From Dictyobacter alpinus (GTDB lineage: Bacteria > Chloroflexota > Ktedonobacteria > Ktedonobacterales > Ktedonobacteraceae): 64,000 bases of DNA. Where the stretch lies: NCBI RefSeq assembly GCF_003967575.1, contig NZ_BIFT01000001.1:4836001-4900000 (forward strand). The letters run 5' to 3'. The notes beneath the pieces were generated by a model, which was not told the origin of the DNA, did no database searches, and worked only from the letters and a program-made list of their open reading frames with translations. A program made the position numbers and the translations under genes. Shown here piece by piece: positions 21,701 to 25,900 of the stretch. The number at the start of each line of letters is the position of its first letter. Position 1 is the stretch's first letter.

Positions 21701-22883
21701 CCAGGAAGGTCAGCGCGTAGCTGGTCTGTGCACCCCTGGCTTGTGTGTTGGTGATCGTCAGCTGCGCATCTGCTTGCGCTACCTGCTCGATCTCCATTGG
21801 ATAGTTCTCCACCACCAGCAAGCTCTCGTAGAGGGGGAGCTGGCCGGGCAGCTCGCTCCATAGATGGACCTGGCCAGCCGGGCTATACTCATAGTTGTGC
21901 AGTTCCAGATTCTCCTGCTGGATGCGTTCCAGCCAGGGCCAGAGCATGCTGGTCTCCGCCATCTTTATGCGTAGCGGCAAGGTATTGATGCACAGTCCGA
22001 CCATCGACTCGACGCCTGCCAGCGTGCTTGGACGGCCAGCCACGGTGATGCCAAAGACGATATCCTCGCTGCCACTGTAGCGGTTGAGTAGCAGCGCCCA
22101 CATCCCCTGTAGCAGCGTATTGATGGTGATATGGTGCTGCCGCGCCTGTTGCTGTATCCTGCTGGAGATGGCGGTTGGTAGCCTCAGGGTGACGGTGCCG
22201 GATGGTTCCTCCGGGATCTCCGTCACGGAGTGAGCGCCGCTCTTTCCCAGCGGAGTTGGGGCAGTGAAGCCCTGGAGCGTCTGACGCCAGTATCGCTCGG
22301 CGGACGCATTATCCTGTTGTTTCAACCAGGCGATATAGTCTTTATACTGGCGCACCGGGGGGAGCTGAATGGGCTGACCGGCGCATATGGCCTGGTAGCA
22401 GGTAAAGATTTCTTGCTGGATGAATGCATAGCACCAGCCGTCCATTAAGATATGATGCGAGGTCCAGACTACCTGATACTGCTCCTCCCCTGTGCGAAAG
22501 AGCGCGATCCGCATCAAAGGAGCCTGGGACAACACAAATCCCCTCTGACGGTCTTCTTGGAGGTAGGTCTGCAGGGCGGCCTCCTGTTCCGTCTGCGTGC
22601 GGTCGCGCCAATCGTGCTGGTCCAGCGTAAAGGCGACCTGGCGTTGCGTTACCTGTAGCGGTTCCGCCTGATTTTTCCACACAAAACTGGTGCGCAGCAT
22701 GGTATGGCGATCTATGACTCGTTGCCATGCCTGCTCGAAGGCCGCAATATGTAATTGACCAGTGATGCTATAGATCGATTGTTCGATATGGATGCCCGAA
22801 TGGGCGGCATAGATAGTTTCATATAACATCCCTTGCTGAGCCGGCGAGAGTGAAAAAATGTTTTCTATCTGTTTTTTATTCAA
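3768..22883 (-). CDS. NRPS, 6371 aa: C-PCP-(C-A-PCP)x5-C
   Basis: Fourth large synthetase in assembly order. Domain centres by residue: C1 HHILMDG about 142; PCP about 502 with no A domain before it; then C-A-PCP units with A3 motifs (YTSGSTG) near 1174, 2233, 3313, 4388 and 5447 and carrier motifs near 1562, 2640, 3708, 4775 and 5840; a last C domain (HHIIADAWS about 6040) and a basic tail. Pocket codes in order: DAFTVAAIW (aromatic-like), DARSLSQMT (unassigned), DIWELTADD (unassigned, acidic), DILQLGLIW (Gly), DVWHISLID (Ser). C1 resembles C domains that follow epimerases, fitting acceptance of a D-Leu chain from the 4772-aa protein. The start codon is TTG, with GAGGA 7 bases upstream. The final C domain has no A partner here and must serve the X-A(Asp) module of the next protein. 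Confidence 0.97.
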   Translation of the reverse strand: MNKKQIENIFSLSPAQQGMLYETIYAAHSGIHIEQSIYSITGQLHIAAFEQAWQRVIDRHTMLRTSFVWKNQAEPLQVTQRQVAFTLDQHDWRDRTQTEQEAALQTYLQEDRQRGFVLSQAPLMRIALFRTGEEQYQVVWTSHHILMDGWCYAFIQQEIFTCYQAICAGQPIQLPPVRQYKDYIAWLKQQDNASAERYWRQTLQGFTAPTPLGKSGAHSVTEIPEEPSGTVTLRLPTAISSRIQQQARQHHITINTLLQGMWALLLNRYSGSEDIVFGITVAGRPSTLAGVESMVGLCINTLPLRIKMAETSMLWPWLERIQQENLELHNYEYSPAGQVHLWSELPGQLPLYESLLVVENYPMEIEQVAQADAQLTITNTQARGAQTSYALTFLVTVGETMEITCIYNTTRFTGQGATQIVQHMQRVLELIASQPEQSIQALHQLIAEQEIPTVQAPASTTESTQAYQAPQSPIEQLVAGVWSEVLGKGGIGIHEDFFALGGHSLIATQLLARLRTLLQLELPLRLLFEHPTISTQARAIEQELRRKASGLQEPPIVAVDRQQPLPLSFAQQRLWFLDQLEPGSITYNTPITVRLRGPLQVALLEKSLARVIQRHESLRTIFPQANGQPLQLILEQIPARLRLVDMVNLPEELVEQEVQQQSLLEAQQSFNLATGPLLRMTLLRIGPHEHIFLLTIHHIITDGWSMDIFVQEVGQLYNALQSNQPSPLADLPIQYADFALWQQQWFKGKILDQQLHYWEEQLRGVEPLELPVDHARPAIQNYHGAYQERWLPLTLYRQLQDLSQRHNVTLYMTLLAAFQVLLARYSNQVDIAVGTPIANRTRPEIEALIGFFINILVMRGDLSHNPTFTQLLQQVRATALGAYAHQDIPFEKLVEELQPERSINRSPLFQVAFVLQNTPHATETIAELQIDFLESPHTTARVDLTLELTETAQGIHCLAIYNTDLFEANTIQRLLEHWHMLLAGIVTQPEQQVFSLPLLGTAERELLLHTWNATQDSAAAHPIHLQTLFEQQVQRRPDQVALQLQEGHLTYAELDRRANQLAHHLRERGVKAEVLVGLCVERSFEMLIGMLGILKAGGAYVPLDPTYPEERLAYMLEDARIEILLTQHHLTSQLAGTLYTRQTIHLDRDWQAIAQYPMTIPHWEATAQQTAYQIYTSGSTGRPKGTQVTHQGINNLVQAQRTTFSVGEESRVLQFASFSFDASVFEISMALLTGGVLCLDEPRNLLPGPELLATLKKYAITIVTLPPSSLANLPYESLPKLSNMVVAGEACAPELIQRWGRGRRFFNAYGPTEATIWSSVSLYQSEYIHKLDIGKPISNTRLYILDRYMRPLPIGVPGDLYISGIGLARGYWRQPGLTAERFLPDPFSTEGGARLYQTGDRARYLADGKIDFLGRNDHQVKLRGHRIELGEIESSLRELADIEQSIALIREDVPGDPRLVTYVTISESSRLSNADIHAHLRSRLPDYMTPAFIVSLPHFPLLPNGKIDRKALPNPHQVYTQADEAEPQTCTWIEELLLPIWCKVLDLESAGIHENFFEQGGHSLLSTQLMAQMQAVFQVEIPQYSLFESPTIAGLARHIEDALKQGQRQEIPPIITHPRPEVLPLSFAQQRLWFMDQLEQGDSTTYNIPLVMKLTGTLKLELFTRTLQILAQRHETLRTTFREQDNGQPAQVIHPQPHHHLHLLDLQHLPEEEREREAHRLLHQEGQQPFNLITGPLMRSYLLRLTDQEHIFLLTMHHIVTDAVSMGIFTDEFSAIYNQLLAGAPVALPELPIQYADFALWQQQWLQQQVIDEQMHYWSQHLKGLVPLELPTDHARPTIQTYQGEHQHMRLPARLRNELTEISRRENCTLFMTLLAAFQVLLARYSGQSDIAIGTPFANRTRTEVDGLIGFFVNTLVMRSDLSGDPTFEELLLRVREVALGAYTHQDVPFVKLVEELQPERDPSRSPLFQVLLNVQHAPQAASVPGLVGLNIEQLEQEYAIAKYDLSLILVDEDSGLDCEIQYSTNLFEDSTIRRLLHHWHILLQNIVAHPERRISELSILSPAEQTQILEYWNDTQQDVSDIHGFHELFEAQARAHPQRLALLCGDEKFTYQQLDQQANQLAHALLDEKLAPESIVGICLPRSPELLITILAILKSGAAYVALDPSLPTPRLHYIVEQTQPRLLITGNEAYSPPVSTTLPILCWEQRWWDSCPVTRPQVRISPDQLAYVVYTSGSTGRPKGIQANHRGIINYLAFLGSAYKLGTWTIALQLASYAFDASIRDTFGPLSYGGRLVMAPHTGGLEPRQMLNLIESYHINALPSIVPSVLRLLLEVAEQQARPLPDIELVLMSGEAVYATDIQRASAIFSPHVRLVNQYGPTETTMTATYHQFSIQETVQGTITVGQPIANMQVYILDRYLQPVPAKVYGDVYISGPGLARGYLHQPTTTAESFIPHPYSKEEGTRLYRTGDRARYLLDGNIELAGREDHQVKIRGIRVELGEIETVIAQHPAIRSCAVVAQSDEHHDTSLIAYIVGQQEQPLTQVELRAYLQEMLPAFMQPGHIVTLKNLPLTPNGKIDRRALPAPDQEQHNHDWESATEAEQGRSDITPPQGWIEEIIAGVWCEILGTQYPDREDNFFEVGGHSLRAMQLIARLRQALQIDLSLGSLFEDPTIMGLALSAAEEMRADDSDEMAPPIKAVSRQHHPPLSFAQQRLWFLDQLDPESTAYTMALALKLQGALELTALQKACNEMVHRHESLRTTFTVIEQQPVQVIADTQTLSVPLINLEEMQSGEHELLVQTIMRQEVQQPFTLAQGPLVRITLLRLHQREHILLLSMHHIISDAWSMGILLREISQLYNAFAAGEPSPLPPLKIHYADYAVWQQSQRQQQILAAQMAYWKRQLHALPVLNLPLDYPRPALQSTNGAHQHILLSPALQEKLKELSRREGATLFMTLLTAFKVLLARYCQQTDIAIGTDIAGRTRTEIEQVIGFFVNTLVLRTDLAGNQTFQAALQRVRKIAIEAYAYQDVPFEKLVEELQPERDLSRSPLFQVAFSLQQPAPHTQPLRGLRVDVLNQENTTTKFDLALAAMETEAGLYCEIEYNTDLFKAATITRLLGHWQTLLAAVVAHPEHTLQELPLLTSEERQQLLLDWNRTSTAPDGADNLVQLFQARLRQSPDRIALVEQDAHITYAELAQRAESLAARLQQKGIGPEGLVCLYMERSITMVIAMLAVFQAGGAYIPLDPAYPGERIISILSEAQPGVILTAGHLKAQIAQAAQETLTAVIAIDEEDTQPDSWRQPAYNPQQLAYIIYTSGSTGRPKGVMVTQAGMLNHLQAKIADLDLRENDYMAQTASYSFDISVWQCWASLLVGGQVHIFSDEQAQDPQMLRRHSIEHGITVLEIVPSLLAMLLDDSQDAPALRWLLVTGEALAPDLCRRWFACNALTPLVNAYGPTECSDDVTHAILRHAPEADESTITIGTPIANTQIYILDERLQPLPIGVPGQLFVGGSGVGRGYLRAAERTASAFIPNPFSAQPGGRLYSTGDLARFRPDGQIEFLGRLDQQVKIRGFRIELGEIEAVIMQHPEVKSALALEREDSQQRKSLVAYIVKQDDVPLTSSDLRSYLQMLLPAYMLPSSLVILPAFPLTANGKIDRQALATYEWDSTDQTSPSTTYQHLTPLEEVITGIYQEVLGRGEIGKDENFFEIGGHSLLATQIVARLRHILDAEIPLRSIFEAPTIASISRRVQQTRFEEGHATFPPLLPEKREEAIPLSFAQRRLWFLDQLEPGGTSYNIPAAVLLQGEFNVQAMRQSLYTIIQRHESLRTTFQMYAGEPIQVIVQANDYQLTVHDLEAIPQQHHDAIVRHLAAQEANQPFDLARGPLFRSRLLRLSARKHVLLFTMHHSISDGWSMEIFLREIYQLYPALIAGAEVALPELPVQYADFALWQQRWLQGEVLEAQVRYWKQQLQDLAVLDLPTDYPRPAIQTFRGSRQGALLEPSLLDQLKALGQREGTTLFMTLLTAFQVLLARYSGQDDIAVGTPIAGRTHTELEQLIGFFVNTLVMRSDLAGDPAFRQLLARVRETTLQAYAHQDVPFEKLVEALQPERDLSRSPLFQVMFMLETTRPTASDSLPQGTIDLNIDMLEQEYTSAKFDLTLITTETQEGLLCEVEYNSDLFAAETIAGMLEHWQVLLEGIVARPSSPLSALPLLTPRELQLLLHTWNDSAVPSSSQLSLPQALSLQAAHYPDRVALSFQDQLLTFSELDHRADLLASFLQRHGIGPEHCIPLCLQRSPDLLLALLAVLKTGAAYLPLDPSYPAQRLRTILDEVRPLLLLTQQDLLPLVGDHASLPLCLDQLWPQLLDPQADLLPLTSTVAFHPDQLAYVIYTSGSTGRPKGVMVTQHNLLNFLAAMLPRLQLQEQDRWLAITSISFDIAALEIFLPLLCGTQISLAPRHFSSDGAALARHLDEEAITIMQATPTTWQLLLTTDWRPHADLQVLCGGEAFPPALASQLRPARTLWNLYGPTETTIWSAAARLAALERTSPVPLGAPLDNTTLYVLDRAGQLVPPGVPGELFIGGQGVARGYFRQAGLTAERFLPDPFSATPGERLYRTGDVVRYRANGRLEYLGRGDQQIKLRGLRIEIGEIEAALVQHPTVREAVVSLWRVSETDQRLVAYVIAQPNSTIATQQLRDHLRQTLPEYMVPAYFVQLEQLPLTANGKVDRRVLPAPDQQPDLGSQPVEATYTQLEEIIASQYSQLLNLTQVNHQSNFFEAGGHSLLATRLMTRLQEILEVEIPLRLLFEAPTVEQLAQQITQRIQGAPAGARVPLTPVAHGQDVPLSFAQQRIWFLDQLKPGNSAYNLSGAVRIKGRLQRLALQHSLTEIQRRHEIVRTTFPTVNEKPVQRIHAASPQYCTLINLSHLPQDESLVIAQRLAQQEALQPFDLAQGPLLRATLLCLQEEEYILLLTMHHIISDGWSMDILEQELIRHYQAFAQGRTSSTPDLPLQYADFAIWQQQWLEGEVMEKQLAYWKTQLQGVSPLQLPTDRPRPTVQTYRGAQYQVDIPAQLYSRLDRLCKTEGITLFMALLATFQILLTRYTGQTDITVGTPIANRRERDLEELIGFFSNTLVLRGDLAGNPTCRQILQRVRKVCLEAYSNQDTPFEKLVEVLQPERDLTMSPLFQVMFTLEQDNLLREKLVDVEISGLPVAETHAQFDLTLQIQAQPQSASCQMIYNTDLFNDGFIARMVAHWLRILEALVTDDSQCIQDISLLEEREQALLIHDWNNTATHYGAAEQSLQQLIEQQCTRDPDRIAVIFEQQQLSYGELERRSNQLAHFLRAQGIGPDRLVGLCLQRSLELVIAIIAVLKAGGAYVPLDPDYPTERLRFLIEDTHLSLVLTQHPLLPLLPSSDCRRLCLDRDWILVDGESDTPLPTLVHPEQLAYMIYTSGSTGLPKGAMNTQQALLNRLLWMQQRYQLDATDCVLQKTPFSFDVSVWEFFWPLLAGARLLLAAPEGQRDSAYLVALIRQQAVSLCHFVPSMLSVFLQEPEVSHCQSLRDVICSGEALSFELQQRFFARLGAGLHNLYGPTEAAIDVTAWTCQPESLRREVPIGRPIANLRVYVLDERLRPLPIGVPGELYLGGIGLARGYAERPALTAERFVPDPLSQQPGARLYRTGDRVRWLEDGTLSYLGRLDFQVKIRGQRIELGEIEQQLERHPAVRDAVVTTQPDSQHNPQLIAYLVPERDMEPIDTLRRLGEIQTYLQASLPLAMQPARWMWLSELPLTSNGKLDRKALPAPVSAEWEQRKVGTPRTPIEETLANIYCSLLQIPTVGIEDNFFALGGHSLLATQLVSRIRVLFQIELPLSDIFKYPHISALASHIEATQRHKQGISTPPLVPQPRQDAMPLSFAQQRLWFLHLLEPKSPAYNIPTALRLRGPLHVQALLRSLKSIIERHEILRTTFGMQNGNPYQQVAPTMYPHLVSVDLSGSPRHEQEILVQQLAQQEANRPFNLAQGPLLRTTLLHLGADKHIFLLTMHHIIADAWSMGILSQEISQLYQGFAAGRPAALPDLPIQYADFARWQRQWLQGDVLEQQLRYWEIQLHGVQPIELPLDHPRPDKQSYRGARYTFTLSQQLTRDLVELTRQEGATLFMTLITAFQILLQRITRQTDIAIGTDIANRNQMEVEGLIGFFVNLLIIRSQVESYQSFRTLLRQTHEIVLEAYTYQDTPFEMLVERLQPERSANRMPLAQVLFVLQNTPQAQENGKGELEISEIETASATTKFELALFMHEEGEGLTGTINYSTDSFKPATIERLMHYFEVLLQSIVHAPDVPLGQLEIYTEQEKERGQRGIRQKLRQSKGQRLELPSQQGE
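3773..3778 (-). promoter_or_regulatory. Ribosome binding site AAGGAG of the terminal-module gene
   Basis: It lies inside the last codons of the 6371-aa gene, 11 bases before the ATG at 3761. It supports that start and suggests coupled translation. Confidence 0.65.
3870..5180 (-). other. C-terminal condensation domain without its own A domain
   Basis: A canonical C domain (HHIIADAWS) ends the 6371-aa protein, followed by a basic tail (ERGQRGIRQKLRQSKGQ). It mirrors the end of the 5247-aa protein and precedes the second X-A(Asp) protein. Confidence 0.8.
5240..8400 (-). other. NRPS module C-A(Ser)-PCP
   Basis: Fifth A domain of the 6371-aa protein, with pocket DVWHISLID (Ser). Its flanks match the methyltransferase-bearing Ser domain of the 3499-aa protein more closely than the two Ser domains of the 5247-aa protein, for example in SLQQLIEQQC and TTQPDSQHNPQLIAYLVP. 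Confidence 0.85.
5715..6955 (-). repeat. Ser A-domain cassette, copy in the 6371-aa gene
   Basis: One of four long, nearly identical DNA segments covering the core of Ser A domains. The others are at about 41955-43155, 52922-54281 and 57500-58861. Identity drops sharply at both ends, into dissimilar linker sequence. Confidence 0.85.
8450..11600 (-). other. NRPS module C-A(Gly)-PCP
   Basis: Pocket DILQLGLIW (Gly). The C motif is HHSISDGWS. The A domain and part of the C domain are nearly identical at DNA level to the Gly module of the 4772-aa protein. Confidence 0.82.
8798..10374 (-). repeat. Gly A-domain cassette, copy in the 6371-aa gene
   Basis: Nearly identical to 31118-32690. After a divergent stretch the similarity resumes in the adjoining C domain (about 10537-10840 against 32836-33120), giving a mosaic pattern. 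Confidence 0.87.
11640..14800 (-). other. NRPS module C-A(DIWELTADD)-PCP
   Basis: Third A domain of the 6371-aa protein. Pocket residues come from FDISVW, TVLEIVPS, WLLVTGE and NAYGPTECSDD. C motif HHIISDAWS; carrier EIGGHS. The substrate is unassigned. Confidence 0.8.
14850..18030 (-). other. NRPS module C-A(unassigned)-PCP
   Basis: The pocket reads approximately DARSLSQMT, from FDASIRDTFGPL, PSIVPS, LVLMSGE and NQYGPTETTMT; the fourth position is uncertain by one residue. I recall no matching code. The C motif is HHIVTDAVS, with Ala for Gly and Val for Trp. Confidence 0.75.
18080..21220 (-). other. NRPS module C-A(aromatic-like)-PCP
   Basis: First A-containing module of the 6371-aa protein. 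Pocket residues from FDASVF, TIVTLPP, MVVAGE and NAYGPTEATIW give DAFTVAAIW. This resembles Phe/Tyr codes (DAWTVAAVC, DASTVAAVC), except for Trp at the ninth position. Carrier motif EQGGHS. Confidence 0.6.
21280..22883 (-). other. Condensation-PCP module with no A domain
   Basis: Start of the 6371-aa protein. A C domain with intact HHILMDG is followed, after a short linker (about 21480-21590), by a carrier with FFALGGHS. No A-domain core motif (YTSGSTG, YGPTE, NGKxDR) lies between them. A residue would have to be loaded in trans, or the carrier is passed over. Confidence 0.88.
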
Positions 22884-22890
22884 GATCTTA

Positions 22891-22895
22891 TCCTC
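22891..22895 (-). promoter_or_regulatory. Ribosome binding site GAGGA deciding a TTG start
   Basis: It is 7 bases before the TTG at 22883. No in-frame ATG lies between the upstream gene's stop and this TTG, and the next residues (NKKQIENIF) begin the expected COM-like N-terminus. Confidence 0.7.
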
Positions 22896-22907
22896 TTTAT
22901 CTTTTTA

Positions 22908-25900
22908 CTATTCACCCAGGTCAATTTCTTCAAAGATTTGTTCGAGCTGTTCTGATGTGAGCTGTACCTCCTGAAAATCAGATGGTGTGTAGCCGCCTGC
23001 CTCTGGAGATTGACAGTGCGTGATCAATGCTCGCAACGCCTCGATATAGGTATTGGCGAGTTCTTCTATCGTTGTCTTCTGATAGGTATTGGCGCTATAT
23101 TCCCAGGCAATCGTAAACGTGTCATCATTGATCTGGGCGTTTATCTCTAGCAGATGTGTGCGTCTCTCCTGTGGATGGTTCAAGGCGCCTGTCGCCAGGC
23201 TGGTCATGGTGGATGGCTGCTCTGCTTCCGCGTTTCTGGTGCCAAACTGGCCGAGATAGTTAAAGAGCAACTCCGCCTGTGGCTGCTGCTGAAGCTGTCG
23301 TGTGTTCTCATCCTGGCTGAGGTAGCGCAGTATGCCATAGCCGATGCCGTGCTGCGGGATGGAGCGATAGCCCTCTTTAATGGCCGTGATCGCATCCTTG
23401 TTTCCTGTGGTCCCGGTGAGATCTAATGTGACCGGGAATAGGGAGGTGAACCAGCCCACGGTACGGGAGATGTCGATATCGGAGAAAAGCTCTTCGCGAC
23501 CATGTCCCTCTGTCTCAATCAGGTGTCTATACCTTCCTGTCCAGTGCCGCAACGTCTGGGCCAGCGCGGTCAGGAGTATCTCCTGAATATGGGTGTGATA
23601 GACCGGTGGTACGTCTTCAAGCAGGGTCCTGGTCTCCTGCGCGGTGAGGGCCGCTGTGACGGTACGTAGCGACGCATAATCATTGGCGGCCACGGCGACC
23701 GCGAAATCCGTTGGCAATGGGAGGATCGGCTGCCGGTGCTGCAGCCAGTAAGCGCATTCAGCCAGCAACTGTGGCGCTTGCGCATAACTAACCAGGCGCT
23801 CCGCCCAGGCTTTTAGCGAGGAGGACTTCGCGGGCAGCTGTATGGCTTGCCCGCTCTGGATCTGCTGGCAGATGGTCTGTAGATCCTCCAGCAGGATGCG
23901 CCAGGAGACGCCGTCGATGACCAGGTGATGAATGATGATGAGCAGGTGGTTGTCGTGCTGCATCTGCTGATAGTCAAAGAAGAGGATGCGTAGCAGGGGA
24001 CCTCGCTCAAGGTCCAGGCTTGCCTGAGCCAGGGTCGCCTGCTCTGTGATGGCTAGCTCCCTTTCTGCGGGCGTCAGCGCGGCCAGTTGAATGTGTGCAA
24101 AGGAACTGTGGATATCCTGTGAACCCTCTGGGATGTGCTGTCGCCATCCCTGTTCGCTATGGGTATAGCTAGCCCGCAGGGCATCGTGGTGCTCTAATAG
24201 CCTGCCCCATGCCTGCTCCAACAGTTCGGCCGTGATGTCGGACGGTATCTCCAGGAGACGCTCCTGATTCCAGTGCGCGGGATGCTCGAAGTGGTGCGCG
24301 AAGAACCAGTGCTGAATTGGTGTGAGTTCGACCGGTCCATGAGCAGGTCCCTCGTCCACTGAGGCTACTGGCGCGCTCTCAACGACCTGGCTCAACTCCG
24401 CGATCGTTTGATATTGAAAGAGCTGCTTCAAGGTAAGCTGCAGGCCCTGTTGTCTGGCGCGTGCGATGATCTGAATACTCAGGATCGAGTCGCCCCCCAG
24501 GTGGAAGAAATTGTCGTGAAGACCAACCTCTTTAACATGGAGGATGTCGGACCAGATGCTCCTGAGCGTCTTCCCGACATCCGTCACAGGCGTTTCATCC
24601 GCCTCCAATTGATCGACGATCTCCCACATCGGCTCTGGTAATGCCTTCCGATCAATTTTGCCACCGGTGGTGACTGGGATCGCCTCGATTGGCATGATGA
24701 GCGTGGGAATCATATAGGCTGGCAGATACTGTTGTAGGTGCGCGCGTACGCCTGCTATATCCAGTGTGGGTGTGGCGGGAACCACGTACGCGACCAGATA
24801 TTTGCGCTGCTCCTTTTCGTGCAGTACGACGACACATGCGCGTATCTCTGGATTTCGGGCAAGAACGGCCTCGACCTCGCCCATCTCAATGCGAAAGCCG
24901 CGTATCTTGATCTGGAAGTCGCCGCGCCCGATAAAGTCCAGCCTGCCATCGGCACGATAGCGTACCAGATCGCCACTCCGATATAACCGGCTCCCACTTT
25001 CAGTACTGAATGGATCAGGGAGGAAGCGCTCAGCGGTTAGCGCCGGTTGCCCGCTGTAGCCACGCGCCACGCTTGCCCCTCCAATGTATAGCTCGCCGAT
25101 GGCGCCCAGCGGCACTGGGCGCAGATGTTGATCGAGGACATAGGTGGTGCAATTTGTGATGGCCCGGCCCAGATCCGGTACACGTTCAGATGTTCCGATT
25201 GCCGCGACGCTGCCCGATGTGGTGACCACGCTATTCTCCGTTGGCCCGTAGTTATTGATGAGCTTAAAGGGCATGTCGGGCGTAGGATAGCTGCGTAGCC
25301 GATCTCCGCCGGTCAGGATTGTGCGCAGCGACATGTGCGTGGGCCAGACCTCGTTAAGCATATGTTCGAGGAGGGGCGTTGGGATAAAGCTTATCGTGAT
25401 GTTCTGCTGCTGGAGATAGTGTTGGAGCTGCGCCGGTGAAGGGCGCGTCTCATCATCTACCAGGCAGATGCAGGAACCACTGGCCAGATAGGGCCAGAGT
25501 TCCCACACGGCCGCGTCAAAGCCTGATCCGGCCAGATGGGTCGCGCGATCCTCCTCTCTGATCGCGAATGCCTGCCGATGCCAGGCAATCAGATTGGCTA
25601 GCCCCCTATGCTCAATGGCGACGCCCTTTGGACGACCGGTAGAGCCAGAGGTATAGATGACATAAGCCAGATTTCGTATCGTTGTTTGAATGGGAACCGT
25701 GGTCGTCGGTTGCGTGCTGAACTCTGTCCAGGAATGATCCAAAAGCAGGGTTGCGCGACTGTGAGCCTGCAATAGCTTCCTCTCCTGCTGATCGGCCAGC
25801 AGAACCGGTCGTTGCGCATCCTCAAGCATAAAGATCTTGCGTTCTGGCGGATACTCAGGGTCCAGTGGCAGATAGGCTCCATTCGCTTTGATGATCCCCA

